Assembly: GCA_046351325.1 (NCBI GenBank)
Contig: JAXLYR010000004.1
Span: 620,001-684,000, forward strand
Direction of reading: 5' to 3'
DNA: 64,000 nt
DNA from: Xiheicaenibacterium sp046351325
Lineage (GTDB): Bacteria > Myxococcota_A > Polyangia > Polyangiales > Polyangiaceae
In this document: positions 51,701-59,100 of the stretch, piece by piece
How the letters are laid out: each line of letters opens with the position of its first letter
Position numbering within the stretch: the first letter of the stretch is position 1
The notes under the pieces: generated by a model
Databases searched by the model: none
The model's input: the letters and a program-made list of their open reading frames with translations, nothing else
Told to the model about the DNA's origin: nothing
Translations under genes and position numbers: made by a program

Positions 51701-53549
51701 CGTGCGCGACGGCGCGGGTGCGCTCGCCCGTCACGAGCCGCAAGAAGAGCGAGCGACACGTGCGCCGCTCCGAAGCGGTGAGCTTCGCGAGCGTCGCGTC
51801 CGCGTGCGTGGCGAGCGCGCCGGCGACGCCACCGAGCGCGCGGTAGGCGTCCCACGTGAGGCGCTTCCATTTGCGATCGCGCCTGTCCCACAGCTGATCG
51901 GCGCAAAACGAGAGCAGCGCGAGCGCGGCCGGCGCGCCGTCGACGTCGTCGAGCATCGAGGTGACGAGCGCCTCGTCCTCGAACGCGTAGCCGAACGCCA
52001 TCGCGGGTGCGATCAGCGTCCGCATCAGCGCGTCGCGATCGGGCGTCGTCACGACCTCGACGTGCAGGTTGTAGACGCCTGCGAGCGGGCCGATCGTCGC
52101 GAGCCGCGCGAAGAAATCCTCGCGCACGCTGAGCACGGCGCGGGTGCGCGCGTGGCCCGACGCGAGCGCGACGATCGCGCGACCGAAGGCCTCGCGGTCG
52201 GCCTGCGAGGGCGTGAGCGTGAGCAGCTCTTCGGCCTGATCGACGATCACGATGATGGAGCGATCCCGCTCGCGCGCGACGCGATCGACCTCGTCGGCGA
52301 GCTCGCGCGGCGCGCGCCCGGCGAGCTCGCGAAGCCGATCGCGCGGGCCGACCTCGGAGAGCGCGGCCGCAAGGCTCGCGAGCGGATCGGCGCCGGGGCG
52401 CAGCACGAGCGCCGTGGCGTCGCGCAAGAGGGGCACGACGCCTGCGCTGAGGAGCGAGGTCTTGCCACTCCCGGACGGGCCCGTGACTGTCGTGAGCCCG
52501 TTGCGTCGCACGCGATTCGCCAGGCGTTCTGCTTGCTCTTCGCGTCCGAAGAACATCGCGGCGTGCTCGGGGCCGAACGACGAGAGCCCGCGGAAAGGAC
52601 GCTCCTGACCGCGCGGAGCCTCCGAATCTGCCTCGAGCGCGGCCTCGTCGAGCGAGGCGTCGATGACCGACCAAGCCTGCGCTTCGCGGTGCTCGGCCAT
52701 CGACGGGACGGCCACGTAGACCGCGCCCTTCTTCGAGGAACCGTCGAGCAAGAAGACCTCGTCGTAGGTCTCCGGCGAGGGCTTGCGCACGAGCACGATC
52801 GGATGAAGGGCGATGATCGGCTTGCCCTCCGCGTCGACGAGCAGAGCCTCGCCGGCAGGCACGCGCGTGCCCGCCGCGAGCGCCCCGCGACGGAATCGAC
52901 CGGCGTAGGGCGTGCCGCCGACGAGGACCCACGTGGGCTGTGGCTCGGTCGCGTCGTCCGGCGCAGCGAGCGGTACGACGACGCGCACGCGCTCCCAGAG
53001 CGGATCGAGGAGCGCGAGCGTGCGCGCGAGCTGCGGCACGCGTCGCTCGAGCACCGTGCCGACGGAGCTGCGCGTCCCGGTCGCGCCGTGCGCCACGGTC
53101 TCGCTCTTGCGCATGACGAGCAGCTCGTCGAAGAGCTTGGGGAGCTCGGATTTCTTGCCGAACATCAAGCCGACGAGCTCTGCGAGCGGGTGCGGGCTCG
53201 CGCCGCGCCCGCCGTACGGCCGCAGGATCTCTCGGATGAGCGCGACCCATTGCCCGTCGGTGAGACCGCGTGAGCGCAGCGTTCGCAAGAGCTCGACGAG
53301 CTGCGGCGAGTCGCCCTGCGCGCCCGCTCCGAACTGCACGCGCGCCGCGAGCACGAGCGCCGCGAGCAGGCGCAGCTCCACGCGGAAGACCTCGACCACG
53401 CGATCTCGCTGCTCGAACTCGCTGTCGGCCGCGAGCAGCGCTGCGATCGCGTCGGCGATCGGCAGCGGGTGCGTCGCGAGCGCGCGCGCCGCGAGCTCCG
53501 CCCCGAGCTTCCCCGACGTCGCGACGCCTGGTTCTTGGTTCTCGAGCAC
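48681..53549 (-). CDS. giant STAND NTPase with WD40 repeats
   Basis: About 1622 residues from GTG 53549. Residues 1-320 are an N-terminal region of unknown fold (TDGQWVALIREILRPYGG; WVLVGGTPYAGRFRRG). A conserved PFRGLSSFGPEHAAMFFGRE segment leads into an nSTAND1-type P-loop ATPase: Walker A G357-PSGSGKT, and Walker B-like SIIVIVDQAEELL. After a helical region (about 500-750) there is a disturbed segment at 753-771. WD40-type blades then run to the end (LSSVSFSSDGKRLLSTSQDG, ARVWDLD). Proteins of this type sense signals through WD40 repeats. The segment at 51235-51290 encodes a good membrane helix (AFIAAAFAATVAF) in another frame, so two compensating indels are likely. The start is uncertain. 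Confidence 0.82.
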   Translation of the reverse strand: MLENQEPGVATSGKLGAELAARALATHPLPIADAIAALLAADSEFEQRDRVVEVFRVELRLLAALVLAARVQFGAGAQGDSPQLVELLRTLRSRGLTDGQWVALIREILRPYGGRGASPHPLAELVGLMFGKKSELPKLFDELLVMRKSETVAHGATGTRSSVGTVLERRVPQLARTLALLDPLWERVRVVVPLAAPDDATEPQPTWVLVGGTPYAGRFRRGALAAGTRVPAGEALLVDAEGKPIIALHPIVLVRKPSPETYDEVFLLDGSSKKGAVYVAVPSMAEHREAQAWSVIDASLDEAALEADSEAPRGQERPFRGLSSFGPEHAAMFFGREEQAERLANRVRRNGLTTVTGPSGSGKTSLLSAGVVPLLRDATALVLRPGADPLASLAAALSEVGPRDRLRELAGRAPRELADEVDRVARERDRSIIVIVDQAEELLTLTPSQADREAFGRAIVALASGHARTRAVLSVREDFFARLATIGPLAGVYNLHVEVVTTPDRDALMRTLIAPAMAFGYAFEDEALVTSMLDDVDGAPAALALLSFCADQLWDRRDRKWKRLTWDAYRALGGVAGALATHADATLAKLTASERRTCRSLFLRLVTGERTRAVAHVAELAAALPDPAEAKVVIERLAAARLLTSREDDSETHDSEHDRERGGAVVEIVHEALIRHWGELDRWLSEDVDGQRLLASMRAATKEWQSRDRPRSLLWSGDLLAELERFRRRSSDALAGSEAEFADACALEARRGRRIRIGLHRGCVRSHRRFLLFSLTQWRASERARDALATEQRATTRQKTQAEVRGLVAEARGFEPRGRSDNALALLRAASSLEAELGETKETRLSLDLERLARSGAGGVPLRGHTGPVYRTCALAGTPWFVTAGMDMSARVWDGTTGAELARSDVQDDVLWSVACGREVFAFGTQRMTSEAQGMVIIADSLTAQPIHVISGFGTAPTDLAFTPDGARLVAASRERLMVIDVETGEVTLALDEERTPAAFALDPRGESLAIAYHDAPEAHLADRPEAHDFTELAIADVSTGRIRSATRFAGRVSSIDLDDDGRLLAGLYDAPRALLFTKLEARPIELELHGKTNVVQANFAARGVLVADSAGLLAFELDGARRFNIEISGLQRVALSRSRDRAVSMDTSSLASLWDLETGARLRRMSGFEADVTDAAFDASGERVALTSTDKSARVVELRTGSIARVFTASEPIQAEARLSAAGAYALTAGFGGDVEVYPLGASSTAGLASRAVISLPGSGGSPAGAFAFDRENTRVAIDYENLEAGDSSPDKHRLEVFALPKGTSSFRFGSPQPATAVAFHPSNGSIAVGLNDGALVFLDREGHETNRIAAPPAPSAKGRARLMSIASLAYSPDGATLAVASANGRLRVLREPSHEELFNLEGRTATTDLGFAPDGSALVWTDMESVRLIELATGAVALLTGHEQGVRRAVFSPDGSLIATASLDQTIRLHDRATARPNGSTSRILTGHTGAVSSVSFSSDGKRLLSTSQDGTARVWDLDLDLELEILSPLGGPLEDGTFANDEQIAVVSTGRGGALLASRPPGRADTLVSSGELTPLRVCRETLAVVSVIPRPGPDTVWAPKEFCADEVTASGARAPAAP

Positions 53550-53618
53550 CGGCGCCGCAGGGTAGCGAATCGCGCTGGAGGGTGGGCTAGAGGTCGAGAA
53601 CCTGGCAATGATCACACG

Positions 53619-55136
53619 ATGATTGAAAGGCCGCGCCTCCTCGACCACGTCCTGACTCGCCGCAACCGCGTGACCGGCGAGAAGCCGCTCGTCGTGCTCT
53701 ACGACGTCGAAGCGCTCGTGCATCACGCCGTCAGCGAGCGCTCGCACGTCGTCATCTCCGCGATGGATGGGACGCGCGACTGCGACGGGCTGGCGGCCTA
53801 CGCGCGCGCCGAGGGCCTGCGCATGACCACCGCCGAGGTCCGCTCGTTCGTCGACGAGCTCGCGGCCGCCGGTCTCGTCGGTGAAGGCGTGGCCAGCGAA
53901 GGCGCGGCCAGCGCCGAAAATGACTATGACAACGATAGTGATTCGACGCCCGCCGCGCCGCGCCCACGCGACGACAGCGCCGATCGGCCGCTGCTCCATC
54001 AACCCGGCTTCGCCCTGTCCTGCGACGGCTCGGGGACCTGCTGTCGCTTCTACCCTTCGATCGCGTTCACCGCGCTCGACGCCGCGCGCGCCCGCGCAGC
54101 GCAGCCGCTCGTGGAGGACGGCGGTTACGACGAGCGCCGCATCTTCCTGCCGCTCGTTGGGCAGCGATCCTCGATGCGCAGCGTGACGCTCGTCGATGGG
54201 CGGTGCGCGTACCTCGAGAGAGACGGTCGCTGCGCCGTGCACGCGGCGGCAGGGGAGGGGTCGAAGCCGCTCGGTTGCCGGACGTACCCGGCGCACTTCG
54301 TCGACGACGGCGCGCACATCCGCGTGGGTCCGATCCTCGAGTGCGGCTGCGTGCTCGCGAGCGGGATCGCCGCGACTCCCGCGGGCTCCGCGCTGGTCGC
54401 GCCCGAGACGAGCAAGCGGCGTGATTTGGACCCCGCACTGTTCGTCCAGGCGCTGCCGCCTCGCGTGGTGATCTCCCGCGACGGCGGCGTCGTGCGTGAG
54501 GTCGCGCGCGCCGAGGTCGTCGCCTGGGCGGACGGACTCGCTGACGTCTCTGTAACCGACGCGGTCGCGGGCCTGCTCGCGCTCGCTCGCTCGCTCGGGG
54601 CAGCCGGGCTCGACGTCGAGGCCTCTCGCGCCGCGCTCCGCTCGACGGCCGACGCGATCACGCAGGCCGATCGGCGAGCGATCGCGGCCGCGGTGAACGC
54701 GATCGCGCCGCGCGTGGCCACGCTCGCCGCAGAGTCGTGGCGTGGAGCGCGCGACATGGTTCGGCAGACGGCGTCGGCGCTCGACGCTGCGTGCGTGCTA
54801 GCGCTCGACGCGATGGATGAGCTCGTCGCGGGGCCCGGCGCGCACGTGGCCGTCGAGCAGTTCTACGTGCGGACCGCGCTCTTCAACCACACGCTCGTGC
54901 ACCTGCCGCCACGCTCGGTATCCGCTGATTGGGCGCCGATCTCCATGTCGACGCTCGCCATCGATCGCGCCGCGCGTGTGCTGCTCGGCCGCGCGATGCT
55001 CGTCGTGCGCAGCCTCGCCGAGCTCACCGATCCCGCGTTCGCGTGGCCGCTCGCCCTCGTCGAGGCCACGATGCGCGGCTACGGCGTGTCGGTGTACGCC
55101 CGCGAGCTCGAGCGGGCCCTCCAGGAGTCGAGTTAA
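53619..55136 (+). CDS. YkgJ-type cysteine cluster protein
   Basis: A 505-residue protein. Residues 1-130 are an N-terminal region with an acidic linker (ENDYDNDSDS). A YkgJ/FliB-like cysteine cluster domain follows: CDGSGTCCRFYPSI, CAYLERDGRCAVH, GCRTYPAHFVDDG, LECGC. Such clusters bind zinc or iron-sulfur. The C-terminal 230 residues are Ala-rich and helical. The reaction is unknown. It diverges from the STAND gene with a 69-base gap. Confidence 0.78.
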   Translation: MIERPRLLDHVLTRRNRVTGEKPLVVLYDVEALVHHAVSERSHVVISAMDGTRDCDGLAAYARAEGLRMTTAEVRSFVDELAAAGLVGEGVASEGAASAENDYDNDSDSTPAAPRPRDDSADRPLLHQPGFALSCDGSGTCCRFYPSIAFTALDAARARAAQPLVEDGGYDERRIFLPLVGQRSSMRSVTLVDGRCAYLERDGRCAVHAAAGEGSKPLGCRTYPAHFVDDGAHIRVGPILECGCVLASGIAATPAGSALVAPETSKRRDLDPALFVQALPPRVVISRDGGVVREVARAEVVAWADGLADVSVTDAVAGLLALARSLGAAGLDVEASRAALRSTADAITQADRRAIAAAVNAIAPRVATLAAESWRGARDMVRQTASALDAACVLALDAMDELVAGPGAHVAVEQFYVRTALFNHTLVHLPPRSVSADWAPISMSTLAIDRAARVLLGRAMLVVRSLAELTDPAFAWPLALVEATMRGYGVSVYARELERALQESS

Positions 55137-55145
55137 CCTCGCTCG

Positions 55146-55823
55146 ATGCCTCGGCTCGCGCACGACGACGCTGCGTTTCGGGCTCTGCGACGACCGACCT
55201 CAGCCGACCCGCTGCGGGTGCTCGTGTCGGGCTGCCTCGCGGGTTGGGGCTGCGGCATCGACGGCACGCACTACGGTCTCGGTGACCTCTACCCGGCGCT
55301 GTTCGCGCTGCCGACGATCCGCGTGCGCCCGTTTTGCCCGGAGGATCACGGCATGGGGACGCCCCGGAGCATGCCCGACATCCACGGCGGCGACGGCTTC
55401 GACGTGGTGCGCGGCGCGGCTCGTGTGCTCGACGAGCATGGAAATGACCTGACGGAGAAGATGCTCGCCGGGGCGCGCGCCATGCTCGCGCACGCGCTCG
55501 AGCACGCGGTCGAGCTCGCGATCCTCACCGACATGAGCGCGGCGTGCGGGAGCCAGGTCATCTCGGACGGCTGTCGCCTCGTCCCCGTGCGCAAGTTCCA
55601 CGCGAGCGTGGGCGTCGCGACCGCGCTCCTGCTCGAGGAGGGCATCGCGGTCATCGCCCAACGCGACAAGCGGTCGATGGGGCGGCTGCGCGCGTGGCTC
55701 GACCCGAGCTTCACCCCCGACCCGACCGACGTCGACTACCACGAGACCGAGTGGTACCGCGGACAGTTCGGCGCTCCGCCGCCGCTCGTGGGCCTTCGAA
55801 AAAAAATCAACGAGGCCGAGTGA
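55146..55823 (+). CDS. DUF523 (TudS-like) protein
   Basis: A 225-residue DUF523 protein. Members include thiouracil desulfidase TudS, which uses a [4Fe-4S] cluster held by three cysteines. The matching residues here are C30 in LVSGCLAG, C64 in RPFCPED and C134 in SAACGS. The family normally has SPSCG at the third site, so SAACG is slightly divergent. The C-terminal extension (about 185-225) is not part of the core. It begins 9 bases after the YkgJ-type gene and is probably in the same operon. Confidence 0.85.
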   Translation: MPRLAHDDAAFRALRRPTSADPLRVLVSGCLAGWGCGIDGTHYGLGDLYPALFALPTIRVRPFCPEDHGMGTPRSMPDIHGGDGFDVVRGAARVLDEHGNDLTEKMLAGARAMLAHALEHAVELAILTDMSAACGSQVISDGCRLVPVRKFHASVGVATALLLEEGIAVIAQRDKRSMGRLRAWLDPSFTPDPTDVDYHETEWYRGQFGAPPPLVGLRKKINEAE

Positions 55824-55880
55824 CGAACCCGCGCGAGCTGTCGTCCTAACAACTGGACGTCCCGGGAGCGGGCGGCGCGC

Positions 55881-56555
55881 ATGAACGAACTCATCGAGAG
55901 AGTCGTCCGGGGAGAGGCCTCGGCTTGGCACGAGCTGTGGGCCGCGGTCGAGCCGACCGTGTGGGCCATTTCGGGCAAGCCCCAGATCGTCGGGGCGCTC
56001 GCCCGCCGCACGGACGAGCGGCGGAACATCGTCGTCGACGTGATGGCGCGGCTTGCGGAGCACGACTTCCGTCGGCTGCGGCAGTTCTTGGACGCGGCCG
56101 CGGCCAGAACTTCTACGTCGTTCAAGGCATGGCTCGCCACGGTGACCGCGCGCGCGGCGATCGACTACGTGCGCGGTCACCCCGAGTACCTGCGGCGCGC
56201 CGCGGACGTCTCGCGTCACGAGCCGCGCTGGGTCCAGCACACCTCGGTCGACGCGGTCGATGATCGGGAGAGCCGCGCCGATCCGTTGAGGGATCTCACC
56301 GTGAGAGAGGTCCTCGCGTCGGCCGACGCCACGCTCACTGCCTCGCAGAAGCGCGCGCTGTCGCTCTGGCTCGAGGGGGAAGACCACGCCGCGATCGCGG
56401 AGGCGCTCGACCTCCCCGATGCTGCGGCTGCTGACAAACTTGTTCGCGCCGCGCTCAAGCGATTGCGCGATCGCTTCGCGACCGCGAGCACCAGCGCGCG
56501 CGGCGCCACGCTGGGCCAGGTCCGCGCGACCACCCACCACGGAGATCGATCATGA
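55881..56555 (+). CDS. ECF-like RNA polymerase sigma factor
   Basis: A 224-residue sigma factor of the ECF type. Region 2 is NELIERVVRGEASAWHELWA with FKAWLATVTARAAIDYVRGH. Region 4 is LTASQKRALSLWLEGEDHAAIAEALDL, a helix-turn-helix. Its stop overlaps the ATG of the next gene (56552), which encodes a membrane protein with a zinc-binding HxxxCxxC motif, as expected for a sigma/anti-sigma pair. Confidence 0.85.
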   Translation: MNELIERVVRGEASAWHELWAAVEPTVWAISGKPQIVGALARRTDERRNIVVDVMARLAEHDFRRLRQFLDAAAARTSTSFKAWLATVTARAAIDYVRGHPEYLRRAADVSRHEPRWVQHTSVDAVDDRESRADPLRDLTVREVLASADATLTASQKRALSLWLEGEDHAAIAEALDLPDAAAADKLVRAALKRLRDRFATASTSARGATLGQVRATTHHGDRS

Positions 56556-57406
56556 GCAAGCCGATGGTGAACGACTGCGAGCGCTTCGAGGCGCTGCTCG
56601 CCGAGCGCGCGACGGGGGCAGGCGCTCTGCATGACGAGCTCGAGGCCCACCTCGCCGCGTGTGACGTTTGCAGTGAGGTCCTCTCGCGGCTCCGCGACGG
56701 CGCGTTCGCGCTCGACGACATCCCCGAGCCCTCGCTCTTCGTGCGTGACCAACCGCGAGCCGCAGGTGAGGGCGGCCCCGTTCGTGAGCGTCCGCGGCGC
56801 CTCGCGTGGATGCAGATCGCGGCCGCGAGCGCCCTCAGCTGCCTCGCGACCTGGCTCGTCGTCACGCACACGAGGGGTGAGCCCGAGTCTTTCGCGCGGT
56901 CCGATCTCGGTCTCGAACAGCAGCAGTCGCGCGCGGTGTCGGCCCCTGCGGGCGCGGCGACGCAGGGCTGCTCGAGCGCGGCGGCGCCGACAGCGCCGGT
57001 GATTCTGCCGTCGATCGTCCCGTCCGCGACCGTCGCTTCGGGGGTCGTGTCCGCGAGCAGCTCGGCCTTCGTCGTCCCTTCGGTCGCGCCGACGGTGGTG
57101 CCCTCGGTCGCGCGACCCACGGTGATCGCAGTCGATCCGCCTGGAAATTCTGGGACGCTCGCGATCGGGTGCAGCCCGACTTGCCAGGTCACGGTCGACG
57201 GTCGCGCGATGGGCGCGGCCCCCATCCTCGTCGAGATCGCCGAGGGGCTTCACAGGCTCGAGTTCAGGAACGGGGACGTGCGCAAGACGACCGCTGTTCA
57301 AGTGACCGCGGGCCAGCGCTCCGTCGTGCGGATCGACATGCAACCTCCCTCGCGGCCGCCCACACGGGATCCGATCTTCGGTGACCCGTTGAACAGCCGG
57401 AACTGA
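56552..57406 (+). CDS. anti-sigma-like membrane protein with PEGA domain
   Basis: A 284-residue protein. The N-terminus has an anti-sigma zinc-finger-like HLAACDVC motif near residue 30. A single membrane helix (MQIAAASALSCLATWLVV) lies near residue 90. A long Ser/Pro/Val-rich extracytoplasmic linker follows, then a C-terminal PEGA domain (CQVTVDGRAMGAAPILVEIAEG), which may bind the cell surface. It overlaps the sigma gene and probably inhibits that sigma factor at the membrane. Confidence 0.8.
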   Translation: MSKPMVNDCERFEALLAERATGAGALHDELEAHLAACDVCSEVLSRLRDGAFALDDIPEPSLFVRDQPRAAGEGGPVRERPRRLAWMQIAAASALSCLATWLVVTHTRGEPESFARSDLGLEQQQSRAVSAPAGAATQGCSSAAAPTAPVILPSIVPSATVASGVVSASSSAFVVPSVAPTVVPSVARPTVIAVDPPGNSGTLAIGCSPTCQVTVDGRAMGAAPILVEIAEGLHRLEFRNGDVRKTTAVQVTAGQRSVVRIDMQPPSRPPTRDPIFGDPLNSRN

Positions 57407-57430
57407 CCCTCACGAAGCTAGGATCGCTCG

Positions 57431-58585
57431 ATGAAACGCCTCCTCGTTTTGGGGCTCGTGCTCGCGGCGTGCTCGGCCGAAAAGAGCCATGAGCCTCAAT
57501 CAGCGAGCTCGCCCTCGGCAGCTGACAGCGTCGCTCACGCGAGCGGGCGTCCCGCCACGAGTCCGACGAGCGCGCCTGCGGCGGCGCTCCGAGCGGTGAC
57601 GCTGCCGGCCGGCCAGCTCGAGGCTCTGCTCGTGCGCGATCAACCCACGAACAGCGGGCTCGTGCGATGGGATGGTGGCGTCGCGGTGCGCACCAACCCA
57701 CCGCGCAGGCTCGACCTCGGCGCCAAGCGTTCGACCGAGATCACCGTCGACGGTGCGGACTCGGTGCGCTCGCTCGCCACGTGGCAGGACAAGCCAATAG
57801 CGCTCGTGACGAAGGGCGCCGACTACCTCCTAGCCGTCAAGGACGACAAGGGGTTTCGAACCATCGAGCTCCCCGCCGCCATACGCGACGCGAGCCCCTC
57901 TCCGAGGCCGCGCCCGACTCCGCTGCTCGCGGCAGGCCCTCGTTGGATCGCCCTCCAACTCGGGAGTTCGATTCACCTCTACGACGGCGCCGCCTGGTCG
58001 ATTGTGTCTTTGGCGGGTGTTCGCGAGACCCCGGCGACGACGGGCCTATATGCCAATAGCGCCGCGTTCTCGGGCGAGACTCTGTATCTCGCCTTCGACC
58101 GCGGAGAGTGGGGTGGAGCGCTCCTCGCCGTCGATCTGAAGACCGGAGTCGCGACGAACGTGCCCGGCCCCGAGCTGCCCCTTCGCGATTTGTCCTTCGA
58201 CCCGAGCGGGGCTCTCTGGGCGGTTCGCGGGCTCGCGCACCTCGGCTTGCGTGAGGGTGAGCTCCGCGTTTTGCGAGACGGCCGCTGGGCGATCGTCGCC
58301 GCGAGCGAGCGCTCCGATCCGAGCGGCGACGTGCCGTCAGTGGTGCCGACCGCCTTCGACGCGATCGCGTTCGACGCCGCAGGAACGCCGCTGCTCTTGA
58401 GCGGCGCGAAGGGTGTCCTCCGCCGCGCCGACAAGGATTGGGAGCCCCTCGTCTCGCCCTGGCCCGAGTTCGTCTACGTGAACGATCTCGAGCTCTCGGG
58501 CAGCACGCTGATCATCGCGACCTACGACGCCGGCGTCCTCGCGGTCGACCTCGCGAACGCGCGCGCGAGCCGCATCACGCTCTAG
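57431..58585 (+). CDS. propeller-like lipoprotein
   Basis: A 384-residue lipoprotein with lipobox VLAAC and a Ser/Ala-rich linker. The body has repeated propeller-like strands (GGVAVRTNPPRRLDLG, SIHLYDGAAWSIVSL, LSFDPSGALWAV, VLRRADKDWEPLVS). I do not see a catalytic site. It starts 25 bases after the anti-sigma gene and may belong to that operon. Its last 11 bases overlap the convergent DUF1801 gene. Confidence 0.75.
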   Translation: MKRLLVLGLVLAACSAEKSHEPQSASSPSAADSVAHASGRPATSPTSAPAAALRAVTLPAGQLEALLVRDQPTNSGLVRWDGGVAVRTNPPRRLDLGAKRSTEITVDGADSVRSLATWQDKPIALVTKGADYLLAVKDDKGFRTIELPAAIRDASPSPRPRPTPLLAAGPRWIALQLGSSIHLYDGAAWSIVSLAGVRETPATTGLYANSAAFSGETLYLAFDRGEWGGALLAVDLKTGVATNVPGPELPLRDLSFDPSGALWAVRGLAHLGLREGELRVLRDGRWAIVAASERSDPSGDVPSVVPTAFDAIAFDAAGTPLLLSGAKGVLRRADKDWEPLVSPWPEFVYVNDLELSGSTLIIATYDAGVLAVDLANARASRITL

Positions 58586-58994
58586 GAGAGACCTCGCGCA
58601 GGCGCGCCGCGACGAGCTTGCGAACGAGCTCCTCGGGGAGCGGCCGCTCGCGGGTGAAATGCACCGCGGACTTCGTCTTCGAGAACGCGACGAGGTCCGC
58701 GTCCACCGCGCTCAACGTGGTCCCGCTGAAGGGGTAATAGGAGCCGCCGCGCGCCGTGGCTGCGAAGCCCGCGACCACGTGGCCGTGCACGCGGAACGCC
58801 GGCATCGAATACGAGATGCACTCCTCAGCGCCGGGGAGCGCGCGATGGATCGCGCGACGCAGCTCCTCGAGGAGCGCGCGCCGCTCGGGATCCAAGGCCG
58901 CGAGGTAGGAATCGATGGACTCCGGCTTACCGGCGGGTCGCTTCATCGAGCGCGTGGTGGTTTGGGGCTTCGAGGTTTTTTTGGGTGCCGCCAT
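58575..58994 (-). CDS. DUF1801 (YdhG/YjhU-like) protein
   Basis: A 139-residue protein with the DUF1801 features IDSYLAALDPERRALLEELR, AEECISYSMPAFRVHGHVV, GSYYPFSG and a C-terminal LPEELVRKLVAARLREV. The first 20 residues are a Lys/Thr/Pro-rich extension. The family function is not well established; the fold is related to iron-chaperone-like YdhG. ATG 58994 is the only sensible start. Confidence 0.88.
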   Translation of the reverse strand: MAAPKKTSKPQTTTRSMKRPAGKPESIDSYLAALDPERRALLEELRRAIHRALPGAEECISYSMPAFRVHGHVVAGFAATARGGSYYPFSGTTLSAVDADLVAFSKTKSAVHFTRERPLPEELVRKLVAARLREVSPRA

Positions 58995-59100
58995 CAGAAC
59001 ATCTCGCGACGCCGGCGCGAGCCTAACAGCCGTCAAGAGCCGAGCGGACGCCTGCGAACCCTGTTGACCGCGTTCTCGAAACGGAGAAGCGTGGCCGGCC

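Noticed and set aside
49515..53273. Open frame of about 1250 codons on the plus strand opposite the STAND gene
   Set aside because: It has Arg/Glu/Ala-rich shadow composition and no motifs. The minus-strand frame has a Walker A site and WD40 blades.
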